From positions 150,704-214,703 of the forward strand of contig NZ_AUMW01000003.1 of assembly GCF_000430885.1 (NCBI RefSeq): a stretch of DNA of 64,000 nt, read 5' to 3'. A program made the position numbers and the translations under genes. Shown piece after piece: positions 1 through 9,973 of this stretch (positions are counted from its first letter, which is position 1; each line of letters opens with the position of its first letter). Source of the DNA: Desulfotruncus alcoholivorax DSM 16058 (GTDB lineage Bacteria > Bacillota > Desulfotomaculia > Desulfotomaculales > Desulfallaceae). The notes below the pieces were generated by a model that did not search any database, was not told where the DNA came from, and saw only the letters and a program-made list of their open reading frames with translations.

Positions 1-35
1 GTATTTTTTTAATCCTGGGCAAGTGCAAACACCCC

Positions 36-1118
36 CTACTCCATAAATTCCTCGGCAAATAAATCTTCATATTCCGGATACAATTCTGCCATTTGGCTTT
101 CACTCTTAATATCTATTTTCCAACCTGTTAATTTAGCTGCTAAACGGGCGTTTTGCCCCTCCTTGCCGATGGCCAGCGAAAGTTGATAATCAGGCACGAT
201 TACCCTGGCAATCTTCTCGTCTTCCCAAACTTCTACCGCAACAACTTTGGCTGGGCTTAACGAGCTGGCAATAAATTTGGAAGGGTCATGATCCCACTTA
301 ATAATATCTATTTTTTCGCCGTTTAGCTCGTTCACTATGGTTTGCACACGCATACCCTTGGGGCCAACGCAAGCACCCACCGGGTCAACATTCTCATCCC
401 TTGAATATACAGCTATTTTTGACCGGTACCCGGCCTCCCTGGCCACAGACTTTAGCTCCACCACACCCTCTTGCAGTTCAGGCACTTCAAGTTCAAAAAG
501 TCTTTTAAGCAGACCGGGGTGGGTTCGGGAAACAAAAATTTGGGGTCCCTTGGTTGTTTTTCTAACTTCAACGATGTAGGCTTTAATCCTGTCACCCTGG
601 TTATAGGTTTCACCTGGCATTTGCTCGGTAGGAGTTAGTATTGCTTCCGTCTTCCCCAGTTCTATGAAAATATTTTTTTGTTCAATCCGCTGCACAATAC
701 CAGTAATAATATCTCCGTCGCGGTTGGCGAATTCCTCATAGATAATGTTTCGCTCCGCCTCGCGAATACGCTGAACCACCACCTGTTTAGCAGTTTGTGC
801 CGCTATTCTGCCGAAGTTTTTGGGCGTAACTTCGGTTTCAACCATGTCATCAATTTCGTACCGGGGGTCTATTGCTTTTGCCTCTTCAATAGATATTTCC
901 AATCTGGGATCTTCAACTTTTTCCACCACGGTACGCTGGGCAAAAACTTTACACTCACCGGTCTCCCGGTCAATATATACCTTAGCGTTTTGCAAAGAAC
1001 CAAAATTTCTTTTATAAGCGGAAAGCAATGCCGCTTCGATTGCTTCAAGTAAAACTTTAATTGAAATACCCTTTTCTTTTACCAGGTCTTTGAGCGCATC
1101 TAAAAACTCGGTGCTCAT
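36..1118 (-). CDS. nusA: Transcription termination/antitermination factor NusA
   Basis: RNA polymerase-associated factor that modulates pausing, termination and antitermination. The 360-residue product has the NusA order: an N-terminal polymerase-binding domain (about 1-125), an S1 RNA-binding domain (about 130-200), and two KH domains with the GPKGMR loop near 250 and GKEGQN near 317. The length matches Gram-positive NusA, which lacks the C-terminal repeats of E. coli NusA. It lies 95 bp downstream of rimP, the conserved rimP-nusA order. The next operon genes (normally ylxR, a ribosomal L7Ae-like gene and infB) would lie beyond the left edge. It is probably transcribed from the promoter upstream of rimP. 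Confidence 0.97.
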   Translation of the reverse strand: MSTEFLDALKDLVKEKGISIKVLLEAIEAALLSAYKRNFGSLQNAKVYIDRETGECKVFAQRTVVEKVEDPRLEISIEEAKAIDPRYEIDDMVETEVTPKNFGRIAAQTAKQVVVQRIREAERNIIYEEFANRDGDIITGIVQRIEQKNIFIELGKTEAILTPTEQMPGETYNQGDRIKAYIVEVRKTTKGPQIFVSRTHPGLLKRLFELEVPELQEGVVELKSVAREAGYRSKIAVYSRDENVDPVGACVGPKGMRVQTIVNELNGEKIDIIKWDHDPSKFIASSLSPAKVVAVEVWEDEKIARVIVPDYQLSLAIGKEGQNARLAAKLTGWKIDIKSESQMAELYPEYEDLFAEEFME

Positions 1119-1213
1119 CTAAACGTTTCCCTCCAAAGCCGCAAACTTAATATAAAAACGGCTTAATAATTATCGCGATTCCCTTCGGCACTGGCAGTTA
1201 CCCTCAATTTCTT

Positions 1214-1675
1214 TTAGATTGACCCCATCAAACGTGCCGAAGCTACAGAATCCATAGGAATGACCACATTTTGGCCCTCCAGTTCCAGGGTAACCGAATG
1301 GTTGCTTGCATGCACAAGCTTGCCCTTAAATTTCCGCTTCCCCTCAACAGGCACAAACGTGGTCAATTTAATCCTTTCCCCGGTAAAACGTTCAAAATCA
1401 GCCAGTTTTTTTAGCGGCCTATCAAGACCCGGAGAAGATACTTCCAGCAAATAGGATTGTGGTATGGGGTCCTTTTCATCCAGCAAAGGGTCTATTCTCT
1501 CAGATACCATCTGACAATCTTCCAACCCAACGCCATCCGGCTTATCTATAAAAATTCTAAGGTACCATTTGCCACCTTCTTTTACATATTGAATATCCAC
1601 AAGTTCAAGGCCAAGATCAAAAATTACCGGAGCAACAATTTCCTCTATAATTTTTACAACGTTGCCCTTACTCAA
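1214..1675 (-). CDS. rimP: Ribosome maturation factor RimP
   Basis: Assists maturation of the 30S ribosomal subunit in the cytoplasm. The 153-residue protein shows the RimP features: an N-terminal alpha/beta domain with GLELVDIQYVKEGG near 22-35, the YLLEVSSPGLDRPL signature near 75-88, and a C-terminal small beta-barrel domain. The start is TTG at 1675, preceded by an AGGAGG site 8 nt upstream. It is the first gene of the rimP-nusA unit and has its own promoter about 175 bp upstream. Family and position agree, so the call is secure. Confidence 0.95.
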   Translation of the reverse strand: MSKGNVVKIIEEIVAPVIFDLGLELVDIQYVKEGGKWYLRIFIDKPDGVGLEDCQMVSERIDPLLDEKDPIPQSYLLEVSSPGLDRPLKKLADFERFTGERIKLTTFVPVEGKRKFKGKLVHASNHSVTLELEGQNVVIPMDSVASARLMGSI

Positions 1676-1728
1676 TTAAGAACCTCCTCGCAAAATATTT
1701 AGTAATCCAATAAAATTACCCTAGAATC

Positions 1729-1758
1729 GGGGACATTCCCCGAACGGGGTGTGTCCCC
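1729..1758. repeat. GGGGACA...TGTCCCC inverted repeat in the rimP leader
   Basis: GGGGACA (1729-1735) and TGTCCCC (1752-1758) form an imperfect palindrome, with an inner TCCCC/GGGG pair. A related GGGGACA...TGTCCCC repeat occurs at 58961-59013. It lies between the rimP promoter and the gene, so it would be transcribed into the 5' leader. It looks like a dispersed repeat rather than a terminator, because no T-run follows on the minus strand. Confidence 0.6.
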
Positions 1759-1779
1759 TTTCCTTATTATAAGACGAAA

Positions 1780-1798
1780 GAGTGGGTAATACCCACTC
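1780..1798 (-). other. Leader hairpin upstream of rimP
   Basis: GAGTGGGT and ACCCACTC form an 8-bp perfect stem with a 3-nt loop. It sits in the rimP-nusA leader between the promoter (1850-1878) and the GGGGACA repeat. The bases that follow on the minus strand are T-rich but broken by C and G, so it is at best a weak terminator or attenuator. Confidence 0.4.
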
Positions 1799-1849
1799 CT
1801 TACAAAATACTCTCTGGCAAAATAGATACTGGATCACTAAACAAAAGTA

Positions 1850-1878
1850 ATTATATCATACTAGAAAAAACTTGGCAA
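1850..1878 (-). promoter_or_regulatory. Sigma-A-type promoter for rimP-nusA
   Basis: On the minus strand, TTGCCA (1873-1878) and TATAAT (1850-1855) are separated by exactly 17 bp. This is a near-consensus vegetative promoter. It would start a leader of about 165 nt before the TTG start of rimP. Confidence 0.75.
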
Positions 1879-1929
1879 GGCCATGATATGAAAGGGTATT
1901 AAGGTATTGGCAGAACGGCCTGGTTCAGG

Positions 1930-3654
1930 CTACCAGTTTTGACCTTCCGCCTGCAACTCGGATTTTACCGTCTTTACGATATCTTCCAGTGGCACCATAG
2001 CCACTGCTCCCTTGCGGCGTGAATATAATTCAACCTTGCCTTCGGCTAAGTCTTTCGACCCTACAGTAATGCGGAAGGGATAGCCTACAAGGTCGGCATC
2101 CTTAAATTTTACCCCGGCCCTTTCAGGCCTATCATCCAATACCGTTTCAACTCCGGCCGCGACGAGATCCTGGTATAGTTTTTCCGCCGCTTGCACCTGC
2201 CCTTGGTCTTTTATGCTGATGGGAACCACAATAACATGATAAGGAGCTATCTGTACAGGCCAGATAATGCCCTTATCGTCGTAATTCTGTTCAACTGCGG
2301 CCGCCATTGTCCTGGTTACGCCAATGCCATAACAGCCCATGATAAAAGGCTTGGCTTTACCGTTTTCGTCAAGAAAAGTCGCCCCTAATACCCTACTGTA
2401 TTTATCGCGAAGTTTAAAAATCTGGCCAACTTCGATACCCCTGGCTTCAAGCAAGCTTTCCCCACAATTAGGGCATGGCTCTCCCGACTTAACCAGCCGG
2501 ATATCTTTAACAATATGCGGCTTAAAATCCCTATCAGGATTAACATTGGCCAGGTGATGGTCATCTTCATTGGCGCCGGCTATGGCGTTTGCCATTAGCA
2601 TAACTTCATTATCCGCTACCAGCTTAATTCCTTTCAGGCCAACCGGCCCCACGTAACCAGCCTGAGCCCCGGTGACCTCCCTGACAGTTTTTTCATCCGC
2701 CATTTCCAATCGGACGCAGCCCAGAGCGTTATATAGCTTAATTTCATTAACTTCCCTGTCGCCCCTGACCATAGCCGCGACTGTTTCTTTTTCGGTCTGA
2801 TACAAAATAGTTTTAATCATTTTTTGAGGCGTTAACTTTAAGTAAAGGCAGACTTCTTCAATGGTTCGGCAGCCTGGCGTTGGGATCTTTTTAAGCTCAA
2901 TCAGCGGCTCTTTTTCACCCGCTGCCGGCGGAACGGATTCAGCTCTCTCTTCATTGGCGGCATAACCGCATTTTTCATCAGAACAGTAGACTATTGTAAC
3001 CTCACCTGATTCCGCCAGCACTGCAAATTCATGTGACCCGCTTCCTCCAATGGCTCCTGAATCAGCCACAACAGGACGAAATTTTAAGCCGCAGCGGCGA
3101 AAAACATTGGTGTAGGCCTCGTACATTTTATTATAACTGATATCCAGCCCGGCTTCATCCCGGTCAAAGGAATAAAGGTCCTTCATGATAAATTCTCTTC
3201 CCCTTAACAGGCCGAACCTGGGGCGGCGCTCATCCCTGTATTTATTTTGTATTTGGTACAACAACAGCGGCAATTGTTTATAAGAATTAATCTCACCCCT
3301 GACCAGAGCAGTAATTATTTCTTCGTGGGTGGGGCCAAGGCAAAAATCCCTGCCGTGCCTGTCTTTTAACCTGAATAATTCCGGCCCGTAAACATCCCAG
3401 CGCCCTGATTCCCGCCATAATTCGGCAGGCTGAATAATAGGCATCATAATTTCCTGACCACCCTGCCGGTCCATTTCTTCCCTGATTATTTGCTCAATTT
3501 TACGGATTACCCGCCATGCCAGCGGTAAAAGAGTATATACGCCTGCAGCAGACTTTCGAATAAACCCGGCCCTGAGTAACAGCTGGTGGCTGATTACTTC
3601 TGCTTCAGCCGGCACCTCCCGCAGGGTCGGCATTAATAACTGCGACACCCTCAC
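1930..3654 (-). CDS. proS: Prolyl-tRNA synthetase, bacterial type
   Basis: Charges tRNA-Pro with proline. The 574 residues match the bacterial ProS form: a class II catalytic core split by a YbaK-like editing insertion (about 225-405), the GSGSHEF motif near 205, a motif 3 region ([10 protein letters not shown]), and a C-terminal anticodon-binding domain. The start is GTG at 3654 with GGGAGG upstream. Its G overlaps the last base of the ispG TAG stop, so the two genes are translationally coupled. No T-box leader precedes it. The reading continues from ispG. Confidence 0.97.
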   Translation of the reverse strand: MRVSQLLMPTLREVPAEAEVISHQLLLRAGFIRKSAAGVYTLLPLAWRVIRKIEQIIREEMDRQGGQEIMMPIIQPAELWRESGRWDVYGPELFRLKDRHGRDFCLGPTHEEIITALVRGEINSYKQLPLLLYQIQNKYRDERRPRFGLLRGREFIMKDLYSFDRDEAGLDISYNKMYEAYTNVFRRCGLKFRPVVADSGAIGGSGSHEFAVLAESGEVTIVYCSDEKCGYAANEERAESVPPAAGEKEPLIELKKIPTPGCRTIEEVCLYLKLTPQKMIKTILYQTEKETVAAMVRGDREVNEIKLYNALGCVRLEMADEKTVREVTGAQAGYVGPVGLKGIKLVADNEVMLMANAIAGANEDDHHLANVNPDRDFKPHIVKDIRLVKSGEPCPNCGESLLEARGIEVGQIFKLRDKYSRVLGATFLDENGKAKPFIMGCYGIGVTRTMAAAVEQNYDDKGIIWPVQIAPYHVIVVPISIKDQGQVQAAEKLYQDLVAAGVETVLDDRPERAGVKFKDADLVGYPFRITVGSKDLAEGKVELYSRRKGAVAMVPLEDIVKTVKSELQAEGQNW

Positions 3655-4733
3655 TAAAAATTCCTCCCGTTGATGATCTGGTCTATTTCCTTAATCAGTT
3701 CTTCTACAAGTAACTCTTCCTTAACCTTACGTATAACCTTGCCCTTGCGGAATATTAGTCCTTCCCCTTTGCCCCCTGCTATACCTACATCAGCATGCTT
3801 TGCCTCGCCGGGGCCATTTACCACGCACCCCATGACAGCAACCTTCAAAGGCTCGTCCAGCGCCGCCAGGCGCTCCTCCACCTCACCGGCAATAGTAATT
3901 AAATCTATTTGCGTCCTGCCACAGGTGGGGCATGATATAATTTCAACGCCGCGTTGCCTGAGCCCCAAAGACTTTAAGATTTCATAGGCTGCACTGACTT
4001 CATGGACAGGATCGCCGGTAAGGGAGACCCTGACGGTATCACCAATACCTTCCCATAACAAAATACCAATTCCCACTGCCGACTTGATGCTGCCCCGGAA
4101 TAATGTTCCCGCTTCTGTAACCCCAATATGGAGCGGGTAATCAACCCTGCCTGCCAGCAGCCGGTAAGCTTCCAACATTAGGGGCACGTCGGATGCTTTT
4201 AAAGACACCTTAATATCGTAAAAGTCCATTTTTTCCAGCATAGTAATATGCCTGAGTGCGCTTTGGACCATTGCCTCCGGTGTAACCGCACCGCCGACTG
4301 CTAAATCCTTTTCCAGCGAACCGGCATTAACACCGATTCTGATTGGAACTTTTTTTCGCTTTGCTTCCTTAACCACCGCGGCTACTTTATCTTCTCCCCC
4401 AATGTTGCCTGGATTAATGCGCAGGCCTTCGACTCCGGCCTCCAGGGAGGCCAGCGCCAGGCGGTAATCAAAATGAATGTCCGCAACCAGGGGAATACCA
4501 AGACCCTGCTTAATTTGAGGCAGCGCCTTTGCCGCTTCCATGTCGGGCACTGCAACCCTGATTATTTCACACCCCGCTTTAACCAGATTGTTAATTTGGG
4601 CCCTGGTCTGTGCAACATTGCGGGTATCTGTATTAGTCATGGATTGTACGGTAATTGGCGCGTCACCGCCTATCGTAACATTGCCCATTGTTACCGGCCT
4701 GCTTTTTCTGCGTATCACTGAAATTTCCCCCAA
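3654..4733 (-). CDS. ispG: 4-hydroxy-3-methylbut-2-en-1-yl diphosphate synthase
   Basis: Penultimate step of the MEP isoprenoid pathway: reduction of methylerythritol cyclodiphosphate to HMBPP with a [4Fe-4S] cluster. The 359-residue bacterial form has a TIM-barrel N-terminal part and the cluster ligands Cys268, Cys271, Cys303 and Glu310 in SCPTCGR and GCVVNGPGE. It sits with dxr (two genes upstream) and uppS, so several isoprenoid steps cluster here. It overlaps proS by one base. Confidence 0.97.
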   Translation of the reverse strand: MGEISVIRRKSRPVTMGNVTIGGDAPITVQSMTNTDTRNVAQTRAQINNLVKAGCEIIRVAVPDMEAAKALPQIKQGLGIPLVADIHFDYRLALASLEAGVEGLRINPGNIGGEDKVAAVVKEAKRKKVPIRIGVNAGSLEKDLAVGGAVTPEAMVQSALRHITMLEKMDFYDIKVSLKASDVPLMLEAYRLLAGRVDYPLHIGVTEAGTLFRGSIKSAVGIGILLWEGIGDTVRVSLTGDPVHEVSAAYEILKSLGLRQRGVEIISCPTCGRTQIDLITIAGEVEERLAALDEPLKVAVMGCVVNGPGEAKHADVGIAGGKGEGLIFRKGKVIRKVKEELLVEELIKEIDQIINGRNF

Positions 4734-4812
4734 AAACCATGTAAATTAGCTATGAAGGTAATTATATCACCGTTTTGGAAACTTTTTCAACCGGTCTACA
4801 CCTAATACAGCA

Positions 4813-4835
4813 CCCCGGCATCAATTCTGCCGGGG
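4813..4835. other. GC-rich hairpin between rseP and ispG
   Basis: CCCCGGCA and TGCCGGGG form an 8-bp stem with a 7-nt loop just after the rseP stop. No T-run follows in the direction of transcription, so it is more likely an mRNA-stabilising or processing hairpin than a complete terminator. Confidence 0.4.
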
Positions 4836-4842
4836 CAATATT

Positions 4843-5883
4843 TTACGGGGCCTGCGGGTTTTGAATAAACAGTTGTAGTATATCATTATAAGTGATAAAC
4901 ACTATCAGCAGCAGCAAAAAGCCAAATCCAACGATATGGATGAAATTTTCTTTGGCTGGATCAACGGGACGTCCCCTCAAACCTTCAACCCCCAGGAACA
5001 TAATTCTGCTGCCGTCCAGCGCAGGAATTGGAAGCAGATTAAACAATCCAAGGTTGATACTTAAAAATGCGGCCAACTGCAGCAGGTAAAAAATCCCTGT
5101 TTGCACAGCCCGGTCTATTTCCCAGATTACCCTTACCGGACCGCCCAGGTCGGCCGGGGCCTGGCCCGTAATCATTTTACCGATAAAGCTGATAATTAAC
5201 ACTGTAACTTTAACGGTAAAGCTGAAACCAGTTGCAATTGCCGCCAGGGGATTTAACCGTTTCATTTGCTGCTCAGGCATAATTCCGATAAGCCCGCGGC
5301 CACCCTCTCCTGCCTTGGGCACAACCGTTATTTCAACCGGCCGCCCTTCCCTGATTACTAATACGTCTATTTTTTCACCGGGGTGGCTGTTAATGGTTTT
5401 AGTTATATCTTCCCATGAATTCATTTTTTTATGGTTAATCATGTCTATTTTATCACCGGCTTTAATGCCTGCAATTTCAGCCGGCTCGCCTGGCAGTAGG
5501 CTTTTAATTGTTGTGCTTGGCGACGGGTATCCCTGAAACATAAAAATTACAGCCAACAGTAAAATAGCCAGAAAGAAGTTCATTATCGGCCCGGCTACAA
5601 TTACCGAAACACGTTGCAGAACAGTTTTATCCCCAAAGCCTTTGCCTCTTTCCACTTCTACTTCCTCAGGATCCATACCGGCCATCCTGACAAATCCACC
5701 AAGAGGGAAAAGACGCAAATTGTAATTAGTTTCTCCCCGGGCTATCCCCAAAAGTCTGGGCCCAAAGCCCAAACTGAACTCGTGAACCTTTATTCCCACA
5801 GCTTTAGCCACGGCAAAGTGTCCCAGCTCGTGGAAAAATATCAGTATACCAAAAACAAAAATAGACGCCCAAAAAGTAGCCAT
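4843..5883 (-). CDS. rseP: Site-2 intramembrane zinc metalloprotease RseP
   Basis: Membrane-embedded protease of the RseP/RasP/S2P family that cleaves anti-sigma factors and signal-peptide remnants within the membrane. The 346 residues contain the zinc motif HELGH (18-22) in the first membrane segment, a PDZ domain (about 120-200), and the second catalytic motif NLLPIPALDG near 283 in a late membrane segment. It lies between dxr and ispG, the usual Firmicute order dxr-rseP-ispG-proS. The anti-sigma factor RsgI encoded later in the window is a conceivable substrate, but nothing in the sequence shows this. Confidence 0.96.
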   Translation of the reverse strand: MATFWASIFVFGILIFFHELGHFAVAKAVGIKVHEFSLGFGPRLLGIARGETNYNLRLFPLGGFVRMAGMDPEEVEVERGKGFGDKTVLQRVSVIVAGPIMNFFLAILLLAVIFMFQGYPSPSTTIKSLLPGEPAEIAGIKAGDKIDMINHKKMNSWEDITKTINSHPGEKIDVLVIREGRPVEITVVPKAGEGGRGLIGIMPEQQMKRLNPLAAIATGFSFTVKVTVLIISFIGKMITGQAPADLGGPVRVIWEIDRAVQTGIFYLLQLAAFLSINLGLFNLLPIPALDGSRIMFLGVEGLRGRPVDPAKENFIHIVGFGFLLLLIVFITYNDILQLFIQNPQAP

Positions 5884-5909
5884 AAAATTTCATCCTTTAC
5901 GGTAAAAAT

Positions 5910-7070
5910 CTAAAGTAAAAATCGGGTTAAAGATTCTATAGCCGTAGTGCGGGACCAAGAATCCATCGCCAAAACTTCTTCTATCGAATTATATGACACA
6001 GGGTTATGTTTACTCATTACTTCTTCCACAATCCTGGGGATAGAAGTAAAGCCAACCTTGTTTTCAAGGAAAGCAGCCACGGCAATTTCATTTGCGGCAT
6101 TCATAACAGCAGGCATGGTTCCCCCTGTCCTGCCTGCCTGGTAGGCCAAAGCCAGTGACGGAAACCGGCCTAAATCAGGTTCTTCAAAGGTAAGGTCGCA
6201 TATGGGCCACTTTAGCCTGGTTACATCTCCAGCCTGCCGCTTGGGATAAAACAGCGCGTACTTAATGGGCAATTTCATGTCCGGCACGCCCATTTGTGCC
6301 ATTACCGAGCCGTCTATAAATTCTACCATCGAATGAATAATGCTTTGCGGGTGTATAACAACATTAATATTATCATACGGAACATCAAACAACCACCTGG
6401 CTTCTATAACTTCAAGCCCCTTATTCATTAAAGTGGCCGAATCAACTGTTATTTTCGGTCCCATCTGCCAGTTGGGGTGGTTTAACGCCATTGCAGGTGT
6501 TATACCGGCCATAAGAGCCGCATCCGTATTACGGAACGGACCACCGGAAGCCGTAAGCAATATCCTGGCGAGAGCGGACGGGTCTTCTCCATTTAAACAC
6601 TGCCAAACAGCAGAGTGTTCACTATCCACCGGCAGAATCTTTACCCCATGCTCTCTAGCCAGCTTCGTAACCAAGCGGCCCGCGGCTACAAGAGTCTCCT
6701 TATTGGCCAGGGCTATATTTTTACCACTTATGATGGCAGCCACTGTTGGCTCCAAGCCCACGGCACCCGATATGGCAGTTAATACAGTGTCTGCGCCCGG
6801 CAATGAGGCTGCGGCCATAAGCCCTTCCCGTCCAAAATGAATATCAATGCCCTTTATGCCCGTAATTTTATCCCTGAGCCAACGCGCGTCTTCCTCACTA
6901 GACAGGGAAACTAGTTGGGGTTTGTACTTTAACACCTGTTGCAGCAGCAAATCTCTATTTCTACCAGCCGCCAGCGCAACGGGCCTAATTTCCCCGGCAA
7001 ACTGATCCACTACCTGCAGCGCTTGCCGGCCAATGGAACCCGTACTACCCAAGATGACAATCTGTTTCAT
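5910..7070 (-). CDS. dxr: 1-deoxy-D-xylulose 5-phosphate reductoisomerase
   Basis: First committed step of the MEP pathway: NADPH-dependent conversion of DXP to MEP. The product has the N-terminal Rossmann motif GSTGSIG, the metal-binding region around LPVDSEHSA, and the PNWQMGPKITVDSATLMNKGLE signature. I start it at ATG 7070, preceded by GGGGAG 4 nt upstream, rather than at the TTG four codons earlier, which overlaps that site. The 386-residue length is typical. It is followed by rseP after a short gap. A hairpin-forming repeat lies upstream, between it and ytvI. Confidence 0.96.
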   Translation of the reverse strand: MKQIVILGSTGSIGRQALQVVDQFAGEIRPVALAAGRNRDLLLQQVLKYKPQLVSLSSEEDARWLRDKITGIKGIDIHFGREGLMAAASLPGADTVLTAISGAVGLEPTVAAIISGKNIALANKETLVAAGRLVTKLAREHGVKILPVDSEHSAVWQCLNGEDPSALARILLTASGGPFRNTDAALMAGITPAMALNHPNWQMGPKITVDSATLMNKGLEVIEARWLFDVPYDNINVVIHPQSIIHSMVEFIDGSVMAQMGVPDMKLPIKYALFYPKRQAGDVTRLKWPICDLTFEEPDLGRFPSLALAYQAGRTGGTMPAVMNAANEIAVAAFLENKVGFTSIPRIVEEVMSKHNPVSYNSIEEVLAMDSWSRTTAIESLTRFLL

Positions 7071-7114
7071 AATTCTCCCCAATTGTTGGTTTTATATTTA
7101 TTGTTACTATTCGG

Positions 7115-7208
7115 GTAGTCAGAATTCAGTAGTCAGAATTTAGAATACTTCGAGACGATAATCCATTCTCTCATTCTGACTCCTGATTTCTGACTCCTGG
7201 CTCCTGAG
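7115..7208. repeat. TAGTCAGAATTCAG-type inverted repeat
   Basis: Tandem GTAGTCAGAATT units at 7115-7140 face complementary ATTCTGACTCCTGATTTC-type units around 7173-7208. Together they form a long imperfect hairpin between ytvI and dxr. Short AGTCAGAATTCAG repeats of this kind are a recurring intergenic element in many Firmicute genomes. Nothing coding is visible here. Confidence 0.55.
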
Positions 7209-7214
7209 CAGTTA

Positions 7215-8294
7215 CTATTTATCAGCCGATAATGCAGTAATGGTGGCCTGAACCCCAATTATTATCAGCGGGCCTAAAACAATCCCCAATACTCCGATTA
7301 TTTTTAATCCTATATACATGGCCATAAGCACCACCAGTGGATGCAAGCCCAGATTTGCCGCCACGACTTTGGCCTCCAAGACCGCCCTAACCACCATTAC
7401 CAATAGATATAATGCAGTAAGTTTTAAACCTAAAATGACATTACCGGTTACGAACGCCCAAATTGCCCACGGTATATAAATGGTGCCCGGTCCTAAAACC
7501 GGGATCATGTCAAATATTCCTACCAACAAACCTAAAGTTAGTGCATATTCAGTACCTATAAAATATAATCCCACGATACTTATAACAGTGGTTATGGAAA
7601 TGAGAATAAACTGTGCCCTGACGTAGGACTGGAAGGCCCCTGCCACCTGCCTGCTAATTTGCAGGGTCCTTTTTCCCCAGGGGGGAGGTATTAACCTTAA
7701 CCACAATTTCATAATCTTGTCCCGGTCTTTGCTGAAAAAATAAGTAGCGATTAAGCTTATCAGCAGAACCATGATTGCATTAGGGACAGTACTGACGAAA
7801 TGAAATAATACAGCAATGAGATCGCTTACCCATTGTTGTAAGGAGCTGGTCAATCTTTCTATAGTATCGCGCATATTTCCGGTTACACTTTTGGGCAAAG
7901 TGCCGTAAAACAGCACACCTTTTTTAAACCACAAGTCCGAAAAATGCTGAATGGTTTCTAATTTATCCGGCAGCACCAGTGACAGGTCATTAAGCTCTTT
8001 AACCAGCCTTAAAATAAGAAATGTAAATACGGTGCCAATGCCTCCGAAAAAAAGAAGCATGGCGATTGGAACAGCCAGCAGGCGAGGAATCCTGCCCCCC
8101 CTGCTCACGATTTCAACCAAAGGCTCCATGAACATGCTGAAAATTGCTGCAAGTATAAAAGGGAACAAAACCAAGATGATTATTTTTAGCCAGGTCAATG
8201 CTTCAGGCAGTACATACTTAACAACATAATATACCGCTAAAACCGTTATCGCGGCTGCCAGCAAGTAAAGTGTGTTTTTTATCGCTCGTGGCAC
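7215..8294 (-). CDS. AI-2E/PerM family membrane protein, YtvI-like
   Basis: Integral membrane protein of the AI-2E transporter (PerM) superfamily, 359 residues. There are hydrophobic segments near the N-terminus (residues 9-65), a soluble central region (about 100-160), and a C-terminal run of membrane helices with the family-type GIFDMIPVLGP motif near 265. Spore formers carry a member, YtvI, described as a sporulation integral membrane protein, and the fit here is good. The transported substrate is unknown. It lies directly downstream of cdsA in the envelope-biosynthesis operon. Confidence 0.8.
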   Translation of the reverse strand: MPRAIKNTLYLLAAAITVLAVYYVVKYVLPEALTWLKIIILVLFPFILAAIFSMFMEPLVEIVSRGGRIPRLLAVPIAMLLFFGGIGTVFTFLILRLVKELNDLSLVLPDKLETIQHFSDLWFKKGVLFYGTLPKSVTGNMRDTIERLTSSLQQWVSDLIAVLFHFVSTVPNAIMVLLISLIATYFFSKDRDKIMKLWLRLIPPPWGKRTLQISRQVAGAFQSYVRAQFILISITTVISIVGLYFIGTEYALTLGLLVGIFDMIPVLGPGTIYIPWAIWAFVTGNVILGLKLTALYLLVMVVRAVLEAKVVAANLGLHPLVVLMAMYIGLKIIGVLGIVLGPLIIIGVQATITALSADK

Positions 8295-8305
8295 GCAGAT
8301 TCACC

Positions 8306-9121
8306 TCAGCTTAAAATCACCTTGCCTACATAATAAAAAACAAAGGGGGCCGTAAAAAGCATGCTGTCAAAGCGGTCCAGTATTCCCCCATGTCCCGGAA
8401 TAAGTCTGCCGGAGTCCTTGATTCCAGCCTGACGCTTTATTGCTGATTCCACCAAATCGCCGGCCTGGGCGGTAATCCCTATAATTAATCCCATTGATAA
8501 AACAGGAAAAAAAGGCAACTCCTTAGTAAATAAGGTTACGGCAAGCGCTGCAGTTATTCCCCCAATGATCCCGCCTACAGACCCCTCCAGTGTTTTGCCG
8601 GGACTTAACGCAGGAGCCAGTGGATGTTTGCCCAATTTACGCCCGATTAAATAAGCAGAAGTATCGCTGGCCCACGTACACACCAGCAATATAATCAACC
8701 ATATAAATCCATTATCATATGTACTAATTAAAAATAAAAATATTATAAGTCCAACATAAAAAATACTTAGCAAAGTCACAGCTGCATCAATTGGTTTTAA
8801 ACGGGGGTATTGTATAACCATTGCTAGCAAAACAGCTATTATTATCAACACTACCGCCGCGCCGGGGTAACCTTCGTTATAATAATATGCCAAAACCAGT
8901 AAAAAAAGACAGTTTGGCACTGCTAATGAAAGAGATACCTTTAAATCAATGCGCGCAAAGATCCTACTAATCTCCCAAAGCCCTATTAACATTAATGCTG
9001 CGGTTAAAACCAACAGGGGTAATCCACCGTACCAAACCGCAGCCAGGAGTAATGGTATACCAATAAAAGCACTAAAAATCCTCTGCCAAAACACCAAATC
9101 ACCAACCAGGTTTTTATTCAT
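8306..9121 (-). CDS. cdsA: Phosphatidate cytidylyltransferase
   Basis: Makes CDP-diacylglycerol from phosphatidic acid and CTP in the membrane. The protein is about 271 residues with multiple membrane segments and the CdsA signature near the C-terminus (KRQAGIKDSGRLIPGHGGI followed by LDRFDS). The start is ATG 9121, whose first bases overlap the uppS stop by 8 nt. The frame stays open 24 codons further up, but that would run through uppS and lacks a ribosome site. It follows uppS, the classical uppS-cdsA-dxr-rseP order. Confidence 0.95.
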   Translation of the reverse strand: MNKNLVGDLVFWQRIFSAFIGIPLLLAAVWYGGLPLLVLTAALMLIGLWEISRIFARIDLKVSLSLAVPNCLFLLVLAYYYNEGYPGAAVVLIIIAVLLAMVIQYPRLKPIDAAVTLLSIFYVGLIIFLFLISTYDNGFIWLIILLVCTWASDTSAYLIGRKLGKHPLAPALSPGKTLEGSVGGIIGGITAALAVTLFTKELPFFPVLSMGLIIGITAQAGDLVESAIKRQAGIKDSGRLIPGHGGILDRFDSMLFTAPFVFYYVGKVILS

Positions 9122-9914
9122 GCAGTAACCCGCCGTAACGTCTTTCCCGCCTCTGAAAATCCAACAGCGCTTTAAAGAATTCTTTTTTATCAAAATCAGG
9201 CCACATTGTATCAGTCAACCAAAACTCTGTATAAGCCAACTGCCAAAGTAAAAAGTTACTTACTCTGTAATCACCGGATGGCCTAATTAACAAGTCCGGA
9301 TCTGGTTGGCCTGCGGTAAACAGGTGATTGGCAATCGCTTGTTCGTCAATTTTTTCAAGTTCCAATTCACAATTCAAAAGCTTTTGACCAATTGACTTAA
9401 CTGCCCTGATTAATTCCGCCCTCCCACCATAATTTAAGGCTATGTTGAAATATAGCCCGGTGTTATTCTTACTTCTGTCAATTGCCATAGCAACAGCATC
9501 GCGGGCGTGTTGGGGCAGTTCGGAAATTATCCCCATCGGGTTGATTTTGACATTGTTTTCACAAAGTGAATCAATTTCCTTATGCAGGTATTCGACCAAT
9601 AAATTCATAAGTACGTTTATTTCTTCTCTAGGTCTTTTCCAATTTTCTGTTGAAAATGCATAAACAGTTAAATGTTTTAGCTTTATTTCAACACAAGCTT
9701 CAACAATTCTACGCAAAGCTTTAACACCGGCTCTATGTCCAAACGATCGCGGCATTCCTCTTTTTAATGCCCATCTTCCATTGCCATCCATGATAATGGC
9801 CACATGGGCAGGAAGCCTTTCGATATCTAATTGTTTCAATAAATCTTCTTCTAAACAATCCAGGTCACCTTTAACATTTCCTTTACGGAGGATGCCTCGC
9901 AACCGTTTAAACAA
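9114..9914 (-). CDS. uppS: Undecaprenyl diphosphate synthase
   Basis: cis-prenyltransferase that makes the C55 lipid carrier for cell wall synthesis. The 266-residue product has the substrate-binding motif HVAIIMDGNGRWA near 38-50, the conserved HRAG and STENWKRP motifs, and the C-terminal RPSGDYRVSNFLLWQ region. The start is TTG 9914, with GGGAGGAG 9 nt upstream. The first 35 residues are a basic and acidic extension relative to shorter family members. A terminator hairpin separates it from the ferredoxin gene upstream. Confidence 0.96.
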   Translation of the reverse strand: MFKRLRGILRKGNVKGDLDCLEEDLLKQLDIERLPAHVAIIMDGNGRWALKRGMPRSFGHRAGVKALRRIVEACVEIKLKHLTVYAFSTENWKRPREEINVLMNLLVEYLHKEIDSLCENNVKINPMGIISELPQHARDAVAMAIDRSKNNTGLYFNIALNYGGRAELIRAVKSIGQKLLNCELELEKIDEQAIANHLFTAGQPDPDLLIRPSGDYRVSNFLLWQLAYTEFWLTDTMWPDFDKKEFFKALLDFQRRERRYGGLLHE

Positions 9915-9941
9915 TTTACCCCGCTCCTCCCTTTATAAAAC

Positions 9942-9966
9942 AACCCCCTCCGGAAACGAGGGGGTT
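9942..9966 (-). terminator. Rho-independent terminator after the ferredoxin gene
   Basis: AACCCCCTC and GAGGGGGTT form a 9-bp stem with a 7-nt loop, followed on the minus strand by GTTTTAT. It lies between the ferredoxin stop and the uppS ribosome site. It may reduce read-through into the uppS-cdsA genes. Confidence 0.75.
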
Positions 9967-9973
9967 TATTCGC

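Noticed and set aside
3500..3700. T-box leader upstream of proS
   Set aside because: proS overlaps the ispG stop by one base, so there is no room for a leader.
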